64,000 nt of DNA from Gnetum montanum (Eukaryota; Streptophyta; Gnetopsida; Gnetales; Gnetaceae): positions 62,001 through 126,000 of the forward strand of contig MNCI01020185.1 in the NCBI GenBank assembly GCA_015680685.1, in the 5' to 3' direction. How positions within the stretch are numbered: the stretch's first letter is position 1; each line of letters starts with the position of its first letter. The notes beneath the pieces are model-generated. The model was given only the letters and a program-made list of their open reading frames with translations. It did not search any database and was not told the origin of the DNA. This document shows, in pieces, positions 23,656-34,196 of this stretch. Made by a program: the position numbers and the translations under genes.

Positions 23656-26600
23656 TCAACTCAATCTCCACTCCGAGCAAATCATCCTCATAGGGGCCAC
23701 CTTTTCAGGTGGTGTTTCTTCGTGAAAGTGGCCCTCCCTACCAAGATCTTCTATATGGGGTTGTTTTCCATGGTGCCGATCATCACCATTACGCTCTGTC
23801 CCCTACAAACCCTCTACGTGAGGACCGTCATCTGCATTATGTTTGTCCCACTGAGGAACCTCCTCAAGTCATTCCTGCAATTAGACATAACACGCACATT
23901 AATATCGTGATCAAAACTAGGTATGACGAAAAGCATAATAAAACAACAACTCACATGTGATGGTCCTGCATCAGTAGCAAACGGGATTTGTTCTAAGCCA
24001 ACCCATAGACATTGCATAATATTGTCCTCGATAAGCTCAGACCAAACCCCATCTCCTAGATTAGCTCCAACCTTAACCTTCTCTTTCTCCACAAGAGTCC
24101 ATTAGGGTGGTTCAGTGAAGAAGGAAGAGATGGTTGTCTCCCCCCTAGGAAGAGTCATTTTCTTTTTTGGGGAGGCACTTACCGTCACTTGCTCTTGGAA
24201 CTTTTCAAATGCACTGGAAGCACCAATAACGTCGAAGAATAGTCAAAGAGACTGAGCCTCGACAGTAGAGTCCCTGTAATGTTGACGATAGGCAGTACAT
24301 TCCTGCTTATAGACATATTTTTGGTCTTTCTGTGTCTACCCCCATTCTTGCACACTCGCACTAAAGTCCTTCTAGTCTTGATTTTTCTGAGCCAGGAGAT
24401 CCATTTGCATCCGCTACTCGACCAGTTCATGGTTCGTCTGGACACTGTTTCGGATGACCATCCAAAAATGGGCATAGTCTACAACAGCCGTTTGCTAGTC
24501 CTCATTGCCTGTCCCCTGAGCTTGCAAGAATTCGTTCCACCACCTCAAGTCTCCCACTTCATCAACAAGAGCCACCCTCTCCTTCTCTGACCTTTACAGT
24601 CTCTTCCAAAGGTCTTCGTTTACACCTTGACATTCCCATAAGGAGAAAGTCGAGCGTATAGTACATTTACACATCTCTTCGTAAATGTTGCGTGACACAA
24701 CAGTTGTTTCCGATGAGAGTTCGATGGTGTCTACATCAATAGGCTCCGACGGGTCCCATTTAAGTCGAGCTCCTAATAACATAAAATGGCAATTAAGCAT
24801 AATTAGGTAACACAATACCACAATGGAAAAACTTCTATGTAATGATCATGGTGTACCCGCTTCAGGATCGATTTGCTCCAAGCGACTGATCATATCTTGG
24901 ACGACCCCTTCCATAAAGGCAAATTTATCAGGAAATTTGCCCTAGGATCAAGCTGCCACTATTGACAAGTGTACGTCCTGGTCACCTATTACGTAGAACA
25001 AGTTCCATATAAGGACATAATTGAAACATTACGATGACCAATATAACCTTTAGAAGAAATTGCCTAGAGTCAAGTACGCTATAAAAGTTAGCCTCATAGA
25101 GTCACAAATCATTTACCTCTTCTTGTCTGGGCCAAAAGGACTTCGGCATCTTCCACTACTACCCCCTTCTAGCGCATAGGAACCTGTGCGCTGCTCACCC
25201 TGTTGATTGCAGCCTCTTCTTCCAAGGTTGGGGCCTCTTCCTCGCGCTGCAAAACCATAGCCCCTATTTCAGGGGTTAACCCTTCCACAGCCTTCTCCTT
25301 CGCTGTTACACAATGTCCTCAGTTCACATAGAATTTTACTCTAGTTCAATAAATATTACGCAACACAAAAGTGTCTATACATGGCATAACTATAATTATT
25401 AGCATATTTATTTGCTTACCTGCTAGAGGATTACTCCTCCGAAACTTGACCTGCATCTTCTGCCTCGCACCACTCGATGGCTCGACGAGCTCCTCAGTCA
25501 AACGAGGCTTCTTTCGGGGCATCGACGAGTCCACTATCTCGGCTGCCAAGCACTTCCCTCTCGACGCATTACCAGTATAGGAAGGGAGTGCCCCACCCAT
25601 GCTGTCTTGACCCCACGTTCGAGGCACCACCATATTTTTAGTCATTATAGACAATGACTCCTCGATTTCTTCAGGAGGGTCCTGCGATCGGATAGTGCCG
25701 AAAACATAGAAAATCCATGATTTAGAAATCTAGCTGCAATCCTGTTGCACCTAGACTCCATTTCTTTGGACTACCAAAAACTCGACAAAACACCAGAAGT
25801 AAGCTATGAAAAAGGAAAAATGCACATTGAAATAAGATTCAAGCTTCTTGCGAAGCTTGACCATTTCAATGCGTAGGCCTTTGGCAAAATAGCTGGCCCA
25901 ATTTAATTGCATCCCCTCCTCCATGACCTCTTGCATAATTCGATCCTGCTTGTTAGTGAGAAATCTCCCTTGGGAGAGTGTCTTGGGGAAGGCTTGGGCT
26001 CAGAAAAGGGGGTAAATGGTGTTGGCCGCTTCCAACTCAATCCCATCGGCAGGAATTCCTTTAACCTCCTTCTTAACCCCTAGCCACTCCTCTATCTCTT
26101 CCTAGTACTTAGTGCTCCTCTTTGACTTTTCCTCTATAGGAAGCCATCGGAGGGGACCCTAAAGAGATCGCAAATAGCTGAGCGTCAATGTCAAAATTTA
26201 CGCACACATTACACATGCGTATGTAAAGACGCTCAGCATCTTTGCTGAAGGAGTTGACTAGGGTCAACATTTCACCCACAGTAACATCAGGGGTTATGGC
26301 CAAGAATAGGTCCATCAGTCTAGCCTCCCGAAGGTTATTGATCAAAACAACTAGGGCCGCTCTATGGCCAAGCCAGCATTGTGTCTCCTTGATATCACCA
26401 TAGCGAAAAAAAAAGATTGCTCGCCTTGCAATCGGAGGCCATGATTGTGATCTCCCATGATTCCCCGACTGCTCACATAAAACAATAGTTAAGCCAAGGT
26501 AACAAAAAATGAGACAACTTCACATATCATCACTAATTGATAACACCGATATAATTCATCATCATAATGAAGTTTACTAGGTCCGAACCGCAAAGGAAAT

Positions 26601-26706
26601 GGAGGGATTTTCCTTTGCACGTTTGCAACAGTGAGGGGAGGTTCGAAGGTCCATTCCCTATCTATCCATCCGAGATTTCTACATCTAGAAAAGAAGTCGA
26701 CATAGT
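23656..26706 (-). pseudogene. Antisense gene, 3' exons (end of 5 to 11)
   Basis: Exon 5 resumes at 26706 (HYVDFFSRCRNLGWIDREW). Exon 6 (26468-25826) is the longest globular block: CWLGHRAALVVLINNLREAR, AITPDVTVGEML, FDIDAQLFAISLGSPP, then EEIEEWLGVKKEV and WASYFAKGLRIEMVKLRKKL. It needs a one-base correction in the nine-A run at 26406-26414 and another near 26105. Exon 7 (25681-25420) carries MPRKKPRLTEEL and ends CAG|GTAAGC. Exons 8 and 9 are acidic (REEEAPTLEEEAAINR; MEGVVQDMISRLEQIDPE). Exon 10 (24772-23955) is long and rich in Q/E/K with many stops. Exon 11 ends in TGA at 23658-23656. Exon lengths fit the phases exactly. Confidence 0.7.
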
Positions 26707-28483
26707 TGAAACACCACAAAAAATTTTGGCTAACACTTGTAGACAAAAATTAAGCTAAGTCATGTTGGTCCTCAGCATGACCAAGCTTGAAAGCCTCAAA
26801 AATAGCATCAAACGAAGTCAAAGCAAGCAAGTAAAATTTCCCTGGGACCCACAGAAGACTACGATGACATCCGACATCAAACTTGGCAAATCTTGAGCTC
26901 AAAATACTTGGTTTTCACTAAGTATGCATCCTGTACACTGGCCTACACATGCCCAACGTAAGGCCCATCGTACAGCAATTTTTAGGGCTCAAAAACTCAT
27001 CAAAACATGCTAAAGTGGAGCATCCAGACCCCCCAGAACCTTCCCCAAGGTTCCCAGTAGGTCTCAGGCACTTGAAAATCAAATTTTGGGCTCCAAATGA
27101 TGGTCTTCCATTCCTGTACGCCAGCGTATACGCCGGGTTGCAGCCAGCGTAGACAGACTTTCGGGCCCCAGAAATGAGTCAAAACATGCCAGAATCGAGC
27201 GTCCAGACCCCCCAGAACCTTCCCCAAGATCCCCAGCAAGTCTCAAGCACTCGAAAATCGAATTTTAGGCTCCAAATGATGGTTTTTTCATTCCTCTACG
27301 CTCAGCATATACAGTGTATACGCCCCAGCGTATACATTGTACGTTCAGCATTCACAGCGTATAAGCCCAGCATTCCGGCGTGTATGCCCAGCATTCCAGC
27401 ATGTATGCCCAGCATTCTAGCATATACGCCCAGCTCTCTGGTGTATACGCCCCAGGCACTACAGATGTGCACGCTCGACGACAGGATTTCCAATGACAGC
27501 ATGAAGATAACACCAAAGAACAAGGATTGAAGCAAGTGGCACCCGCCGGCGTATACGCCCAGTATTCCAGCGTATACGCCCAGCATCCATCAGCGTATAC
27601 GCCCGGTGTATACACCCAGCATTCCGGCGTGTACGCCCAGCGCTCCACCCAGTTCACGCCCAGCATCCATCAGCATATACGCCCGACGTATACGCCCAGT
27701 ATTCCAGCGTATATGCCCAGCATTCCGATGTGTACGCCCAGCGCTCCACCCAGTTCACGCCTAGCATTTGCAGCATATACGCCCAGCGTATACGTCGACC
27801 TGATGCGGCGTATACGCCCAGCAGTTGTAACACTTTGTAAAGTGTATGCACCCGGTCAACGCGCCACGTGTCTCCCATCCCGAGTCTAGCGTAACAACCT
27901 ATATAAAACCCCCATTTTTCCACTTCCTCCGGGCGGTTGGCAAAATCCCGGAGCATACCAGAAAACATTTACGCTGCGCACAAGAGCTGAAACCCTCTTA
28001 CTCCCTGTACTCTACACGCACAGTCTCTACGCTCCGCCTGCCTTGCGAACCGGCCGAGTCATTCCTGCATACGTCGGGGCTTTTCGTCTGCCTTGTGTCC
28101 CCTCACGACTGCGTTAGACCGGTGCACTATACTTTGACTCTGTACTGTTTACATTCGCTGCAAGTTCTTTTACAATTTTACGTCAATTTGGCTCACGCAT
28201 CGTTTAAGTTTGTTTACGCTCACGCTTCGTTTGCATTCGTTTACGTTTTACGCTGTTTTTGTTGTTTACGCCTGCATGCCGTTTACGCATAACCCAACGT
28301 ATTAGCACTTTGCGTACACGCAGGGAAATCCTTGTCTGATCCGCGTGCAGACCACCTAAGGTACTCTGCCTTTGCTGCATTCCAGCTCGCCCTCAGGCGA
28401 AGGCAGGGTCTTCTATACGCGTCCTACGATCCCGCGGCCTCTGTTTTCCTTCCAGCCGGAGACCGACGATTTCAGGCAATACA
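26707..28483 (+). repeat. LTR of element H (5' LTR, 1,777 bp)
   Basis: The layout is a unique 5' part, two tandem units of about 179 bp (starting near 26940 and 27120, each with ccagaaccttcccc), and two blocks of GCGTATACGC-type repeats (27297-27456 and 27548-27826). A TATA box (cctatataaaacccc) lies near 27900, followed by a 3' part rich in gtttacg words (28140-28300). The open frames that read YTPSIPAYTPSIP-like peptides in both directions are products of the repeat and not genes. Confidence 0.93.
27297..27826 (+). repeat. GCGTATACGC minisatellite in the left LTR of H
   Basis: About 20 degenerate units of roughly 20-24 bp of the type cagcgtatacgcccagcatt-cc. The core GCGTATACGC is a perfect 10-bp palindrome. 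Two blocks are separated by about 90 bp of unique sequence. The right LTR has the same array with a shorter first and longer second block. Confidence 0.85.
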
Positions 28484-28488
28484 GAAAT

Positions 28489-28507
28489 TGGACCTAGAAG
28501 GAGGGCC
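28489..28507 (+). promoter_or_regulatory. Primer binding site of element H
   Basis: TGGACCTAGAAGGAGGGCC, five bases after the LTR end. It matches the site of G except at two or three positions near the 5' end. Confidence 0.7.
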
Positions 28508-29258
28508 TCTGCCTTAAACTAGTTGTGCATCAGAGCTCTCAGCGTCTATGCTGTTGAGTACACGCTGACTTTTTGCCAAAAACCTCCTAGCGTTTACGCT
28601 GTACAGTTTAAAACCTTACCTGCAAACTTTCCAGCGTCTACGCTACCCTGTTTAAAATTCACTATTTGCAAGTCTTCCAGCGTCTACGCTATTAACCATA
28701 CGCTAACTTTGTTTACAAATTCCTAGCGTCTACACTGCTACAGTGTTCTTACGCCTACTACAGTGATTTTACGTTGCTACAGTGTTCTTACGCCTGCTAC
28801 AATGCTTTTACGCTGCTACAGTGTCCCAGCGTATGCTACAGTGTTTTTACGCCTGCTACAGTGTTTACGCTGCAATAGTGCAGCTACAGTACCGCCACAG
28901 TGTTTTTTCAACAAAAACACCCAAAACGATCCCGTTTCAAAGCCGAATTCACTGCGATTCGCACCTACTTCAAACCGGGCTAAGTACTAACAGCCACCAA
29001 CATGGATCACCTTGTCTAAGGTATACCATACACACAACATAATGATTCCAAGATAACTTCCTCTTACCCGAGATCACCATCCGTGTACGACTACGGTTCA
29101 TAATTTCATACTTAGCTAAATTTTCTCCCATTTACGTTGTACACGCAGGACACTTAGAAAAATTGTCAACGTTCACACACCGAACACTCTGCACACTTAG
29201 CCCGAAACACACTCGGCACTTTTTAGCTAGCTTATACGTTGCCCCGTCACACATCACC
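28508..29258 (+). repeat. Leader of H with two short-repeat arrays
   Basis: From 28538 to 28735 the near-palindrome agcgtctacgct recurs about every 40-60 bp. From about 28735 to 28910 units of 20-24 bp combine ctacagtg with tacgc (ttacgcctgctacagtgttt). The rest to the gag ATG is unique and without a domain. The much shorter leader of G (18894-19124) has no such arrays. Confidence 0.75.
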
Positions 29259-30130
29259 ATGGAGTCATCCCCAACCTCTAATGCACGCACCTTCGTAATC
29301 CCCACACAAGAACAATATAACTACATCTGTGTGAAGATTCAAGCCAACCTTTCTTTTGACACCATAGAACAAGAGGCAAAACGAAACTTCGAGCACATAT
29401 ACATGGGAGGTCACAAATTCGTCCCCTCTGTATATGACATCATCCCCCTTTCTGAGCCCCATCATAGGCTCATCTCCCAGCTCCTTATGGAAAGGAGCCA
29501 AAACTCACGGTGACCCAATGAGGAGCCCCAAAACCAACATGATGTAGATGACTTCGAGGCACAATCTGAACCTGAGGATTCATACCACACCCTCAGTCCC
29601 CATGCCTACATGAATCCATCGCTCCATCCTCTCATGGGACAGACGATCACTCACCAAGCATCAATGAGCACATAAGCACCGGTATCCCAACAGAGATTAC
29701 CCACCCCCATTTCCACCCAGTACATACCACACATGCAAACGCATGGGGCCACTTTCACTACATCAACCCCGCACATCCAGGGTATCACTTCACAGTTTGT
29801 GGCTAGGCAAGGAACCATACCCCTTGTTCAACAACACACTCACTTCAACGTGCCACACCCCACAACCACAACTCTGAATATTGCTCCACAGCAACAAATG
29901 ACAACCCAACAACCTCCCCAACCAACTAATCTGCCTACCGCTCAAGAGTGGGCAGAAGCAAAACAGATGATGCAAGCGTTAGCACATGAGGTAAAGCAAC
30001 TCAAAGCTGATAACACTGAACAAGTTAAAGTACTGGATTTCTACTGCGACGATCCAATTAGCTCTTCAGTGCCACTGTTAGCTTTACCAAAGGGAATCAC
30101 ACTGCCCCAGTTAACCAAGTACAATGGGAA
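29259..30130 (+). pseudogene. Gag of element H, N-terminal and capsid start
   Basis: ATG at 29259 (MESSPTSNARTFVIP). The N-terminal domain (EQYNYICVKIQANL...GGHKFVPSV) matches G, followed by a TGA near 29511. A Q/T/P-rich linker with MNPSLHPL leads to a coiled segment (ALAHEVKQLKADN) and the capsid start VLDFYCDDPISSSVP...LTKYNG, where a 290-base N gap begins. Same role as gag of G. Confidence 0.88.
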
Positions 30131-30420
30131 NNNNNNNNNNNNNNNNNNNNNNNNNNNNNNNNNNNNNNNNNNNNNNNNNNNNNNNNNNNNNNNNNNNNNN
30201 NNNNNNNNNNNNNNNNNNNNNNNNNNNNNNNNNNNNNNNNNNNNNNNNNNNNNNNNNNNNNNNNNNNNNNNNNNNNNNNNNNNNNNNNNNNNNNNNNNNN
30301 NNNNNNNNNNNNNNNNNNNNNNNNNNNNNNNNNNNNNNNNNNNNNNNNNNNNNNNNNNNNNNNNNNNNNNNNNNNNNNNNNNNNNNNNNNNNNNNNNNNN
30401 NNNNNNNNNNNNNNNNNNNN
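30131..30420. other. Assembly gap (290 N) inside H gag
   Basis: Unsequenced. By comparison with G it should hold the middle of the capsid domain. Open frames running through it are not evidence of coding. Confidence 0.99.
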
Positions 30421-31735
30421 GTTGCCAAACAAAAGGCAACAACGGAAATTGTGGCCGCAAGCACAAAAACAACTAACACCAGTACCAACCCGCCTACAAC
30501 AACAGGGGCCACCCCAAGGCCCAACTTTCAGCGCAAAGATCGCTCTAAGTACACACCTCTACCTGCACAACCTTCAGAACTCCTAGAGCAACTCCTTAGA
30601 ACTGGGCAAATCCAGTACAAACACGTAGCGGATAATCCTCGCCGCCGACATGATAGGTACTGCGAGTTACTAAGGAACCTCACCTTAGCAGCACCAAACA
30701 AGCCCCCGGTCCCACGACATTTCAAGTTAGACCAATTCTGTCATTACCACTAGATGTCTGGTCATAATACCGACACCTGTCGTGCGTTAAAGGATGATCT
30801 ACAAGCAATGATAGAACGGGGCCAACTAAACATCAACACCCTGAATCAACTGAGCACAGACAATGCCTCCCATGTCATAAACTCCATTGGCATAGATAGT
30901 AAGCCTAAACCTATGCGGCAACCTTTTGTGATCCATGTGCCTCCCAGCAAGGCAACAATCCTCTCCGCCTCCACGAGCAAGGAGCCCCCCATCGTCATCA
31001 AGGTGCCACCTAGAGCACCCACGACACCTTTCGTGGTCAAAGTACCACCACCTCACACATCTGCTAAGACTTTAAACCGGCCAGATGAAATGCAATCCCA
31101 AGCATCAAAGACACCCTTTGTGGTCAAAGTACCACCACAGGCGTCCGCTAAGACATTAAACTGGCATGTTGCACCAACGACAACAGCAAAGAAACCTTTC
31201 GTTATCAAGGTGCCACAACAGGCTAGTCAAATAACAACAACACCTCCTAAACTCCCATTTGTCATAAAAGTGCCACCACGCGATGGCCCCTCACTTACCT
31301 TGACTCCAACCGTAGGAAACATCTCAACCTCTCCTCCCTCAAGAGTCAACCTTGCCAACAACATGGATAAGCCTACCAAATGGCAGCAGAAGAGGACAAA
31401 CGAACAACGAACAATACCCATAGTTGAAACAAAGGACACACCTAATATACAACAACTGAACACTGGGGGCCCTGCCCTTAATCCCAAACAAACCAGGCCC
31501 AAGCCCTCAACCCATACAGAGGAAACCAACACAACGGCAGACAACACAGACTTTGTAGCTACATTGGCCCAGGTGAAACAAACGCTCAAACAAAAGAACA
31601 CAACCATGAGCTTGTACGATTTGGTCATGACATCATTGGCGCATTGCGAAGCCTTAGTGCAAACATTAGCATTCATTCTTGTTACAGAGGACATCCCTGC
31701 TAACATGGAATCCATCCATGCAACAATTTCACAAC
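30421..31735 (+). pseudogene. Gag C-terminus and PF-V-K-V-P-P repeat linker of H
   Basis: After the gap, a T/N-rich stretch leads to AQPSELLEQLLRTGQIQ (as in G: KPSELLKQLLGTGHIQ), then the zinc-binding motif CHYH-stop-MSGHNTDTC at 30739-30780. An in-frame TAG replaces one residue. The linker that follows (30900-31290) contains seven units of the type PFVVKVPP (PFVIHVPP, PIVIKVPP, PFVVKVPP twice, PFVIKVPQ, PFVIKVPP and a variant). G has one clear unit. The unit expansion is specific to H within this window. The end is confused by a duplicated assembly join at 31738. Confidence 0.85.
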
Positions 31736-31859
31736 ACNGCATTGCGAAGCCTTAGTGCAAACATTAGCATTCATTCTTGTTACAGAGGACATCCCTGCTA
31801 ANTTAACCCTGAACGAGGGGAAGTAACAACAGCTCCATTATCGATTAGTGTACGTGTTN

Positions 31860-32640
31860 GTGATGATGCAGTTAAACTTAACCCTGAACGAGGGGAAGTA
31901 ACAACAGCTCCATTATCGATTAGTGTACGTGTTGGGCAATGTACTATTCGTAGAGTGCACGTTGATGACGGTGCGGCAACAAACGTAGTTCTATACTCCG
32001 TCATCGACAAACTAGGCATGGTAGATGAGATCATGCCAACAAAAACCACGTGTCTAAAATCCTTCAACGGATCACGTGTCACAGTCAAGGGCACAATCAA
32101 CTTAGCCTTTGTGGCAGGTGAACAATTCCCCACCAGCGCGGAATTCACTGTCATAGAAGAGATGCCCAGTTTTAACATGATTCTTGGTAGACATTGGCTA
32201 GCACAACAACGAGCCGTTTCTTCACCGATATATCAAGAAATCCACCTTCCATATGAAGGTGGACAAGTNTCGTTTCTTCACCGATATATCAAGAAATCCA
32301 CCTTCCATATGAAGGCGGACAAGTCATTATACATGGTGACAACACTCCTTTTCAGGCTGACCACAACATAGACATGTCACAGGTCTTGAAAGAGGAGCCT
32401 CTTGAAGCTACACCCACAACAACAAACACAACACCTAGAGCTAAAACGCCCGAACGAGGGGTAAAAACTGAAAGCCTCCTAGAGCAAACTAGCACGCCTC
32501 CTAGACCATGTCCAACTAAGAAACAACCACATAATCAAGACTCCCTTATGGCCAAAGACACGTCTAATCCCCGCCCACTCTTCACCTTTTTTCGTTGTGC
32601 ATATGTCACCTTAGTTTGTATTGTATTAGCTTACACATTC
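31860..32640 (+). pseudogene. Aspartic protease of element H
   Basis: RVHVDDGAATNVVLYSVIDKLG begins near 31947, with active site VDDGAA, and EMPSFNMILGRHWLAQQRAVSSPI follows at about 32160-32230. A conserved tail (EIHLPYEGGQ) matches G. The window then repeats 54 bp around an N at 32269. The catalytic Asp is kept, with Ala where Ser or Thr is usual in the triad. After the tail the sequence runs into a hydrophobic out-of-family stretch and the motif array; no RT follows. Confidence 0.85.
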
Positions 32641-33075
32641 TCCCGTGGTCCGAAAAGGCCTTAAACTACCACCTCCTCACATTATTTTCTATTCACTTAT
32701 GCATTTCAATTCATGTTTTCTGCAGTGGCTTTTTAACATTGTTTTCTCTAGTTGCTTTTGTTTACAGGATCGTACGGACACATGTGCATGCATCCACCCT
32801 GACAGTCCTGGCATCATGACTTAAAACTGATACCACAGAATGTCCTGGCGTCATGATGATAAACCGACACCACAGAGCTCTGTCCGACATGACACTAAAC
32901 TATCACACTCATTCACCAGAGTCCGCTAAGACTATAAACTAGCTTGCCTCTTCATAGTCCGCCACGACTATAAACTAGCATCATACCGTCCGCTACGACG
33001 ATAAACTGGCAACATCCAACGGGTTACGACGTAAAACTAACCCATGACAGTCTGCTAAAACTATAAACTGGCCAG
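32640..33075 (+). repeat. Dispersed 'TAAACT' motif array in H
   Basis: One ccgaaaaggccttaaactac unit at 32650, then about eight units between 32815 and 33070, such as gtccgccacgactataaact and gtccgctacgacgataaact. It occupies the same place, directly after the protease, as the array at 23095 in G. Confidence 0.75.
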
Positions 33076-34179
33076 ATCATTTCTAGCACATTCATCTGCT
33101 GTTGTAATTCATGACATGTCTGTTGCATCATTCATCACACTAGCTTTGATAACACTATTGCTGCTCATTCTGTTTGCCTCAAGTTTCACATGGTGCCTCC
33201 ATTTGCATCAGTCACATTCATGTCTGAAGTGTTCGCTAACTCATTCACTTGTGGTTTTCTTGTCTTCTTCAAGTTGTGTTTTCAGGATGACACCCAATTG
33301 TGCTCATACATCGATACACTTCATCACGGTGACAAGGTGCCACATTGTTTCTGATGCACGCAACCAGGTTAATCAATCTGTTCAAAAGTACATTCCCCGT
33401 TCCCAATACATTCTCCATTCCCCCAACACTCTTATTCCCTTTCCTACCCAGTTACAGTTCCCGGTACACCCCAAAACTTTGAGCCTACTGTTACACGCTA
33501 CGACACTCTCAAGAAATTACAATACACAATATGGCACATGAACATGACCGCAAAAAAAAAATTGAAAGAAAAATCTTGCCAAAAATACAAAAAAAAAGAG
33601 ATAAAACACAAAAAAAAAAGCAAAAAAAAAAAGAGCAAAGAGCAAAGAGCAAAATGAACTACAAAACCCTTGACACTTCCCATAAGCCTCAGGCGGGAAG
33701 GCAGTTGTCTTGGAAATAAACACTCATGTCTCAAAAGCTCAAGTAACATCTCATTGCGCAGCTTTGGCTCTCCACCAACAGGTTTTCTTCAAATACCAAA
33801 CAAAGGGCCCGTTCCTCCAGAGAACGTAACCCACCATCACATGGCCAACAAGTCCTCTTAAACACTAAACAAGAGTCTTGTTCCGTCAAAGGACACACAT
33901 CTCATGTCTTGATTCCGAGTCTGCTATTAACAAGGATCAACGTGACCCGTATACACACCAGACCATCCCCTTTACCATGCACAATCTCTTGATCAGGTCC
34001 CAATCCCCACAATTTTCATTTCCCTATCTAGCTACAAGCTTCATTTCCCAATCCCAGGTACTTTTGAACACAGTGCGATGACATCTGGCCAAGTGCCGCA
34101 GGACAATGTTTCTACCAAGTTTGCTTGTGGTGTTTTGTACTTCTTTGTCGATGCCTCTCAGGTCAATTCCTCCAAACAT
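33076..34179 (+). other. 3' region of element H
   Basis: No domain is recognised. An A-rich, low-complexity patch lies at 33548-33655 (runs of A with aaagagca units). The end (about 34140-34180, cttctttgtcgatgcctctc) matches G at 42860, so the sequence just before the purine tract is conserved in the family. Confidence 0.6.
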
Positions 34180-34196
34180 CAACAAAGAGGGGCCAA
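34180..34196 (+). promoter_or_regulatory. Polypurine tract of element H
   Basis: caacaaagaggggccaa directly precedes the 3' LTR start TGAAACACC. G has aataaagaggggccat at the same position. Confidence 0.85.

Noticed and set aside
27302-27968. Long open frames reading Y-T-P-S-I-P or W-A-Y-T-L-E-C-like repeats on both strands in the H LTRs
   Set aside because: They are translations of the GCGTATACGC minisatellite; open in several frames and both strands, within LTRs, with no start context or domain.
30041-30524. Open frames across the N run in H
   Set aside because: They consist mostly of unknown bases; only the plus-strand gag frame is supported on both sides.
33531-33719. K/E/Q-rich 62-codon frame at the A-rich patch of H
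   Set aside because: Low-complexity poly-A-like sequence; the residue bias is a product of base composition.
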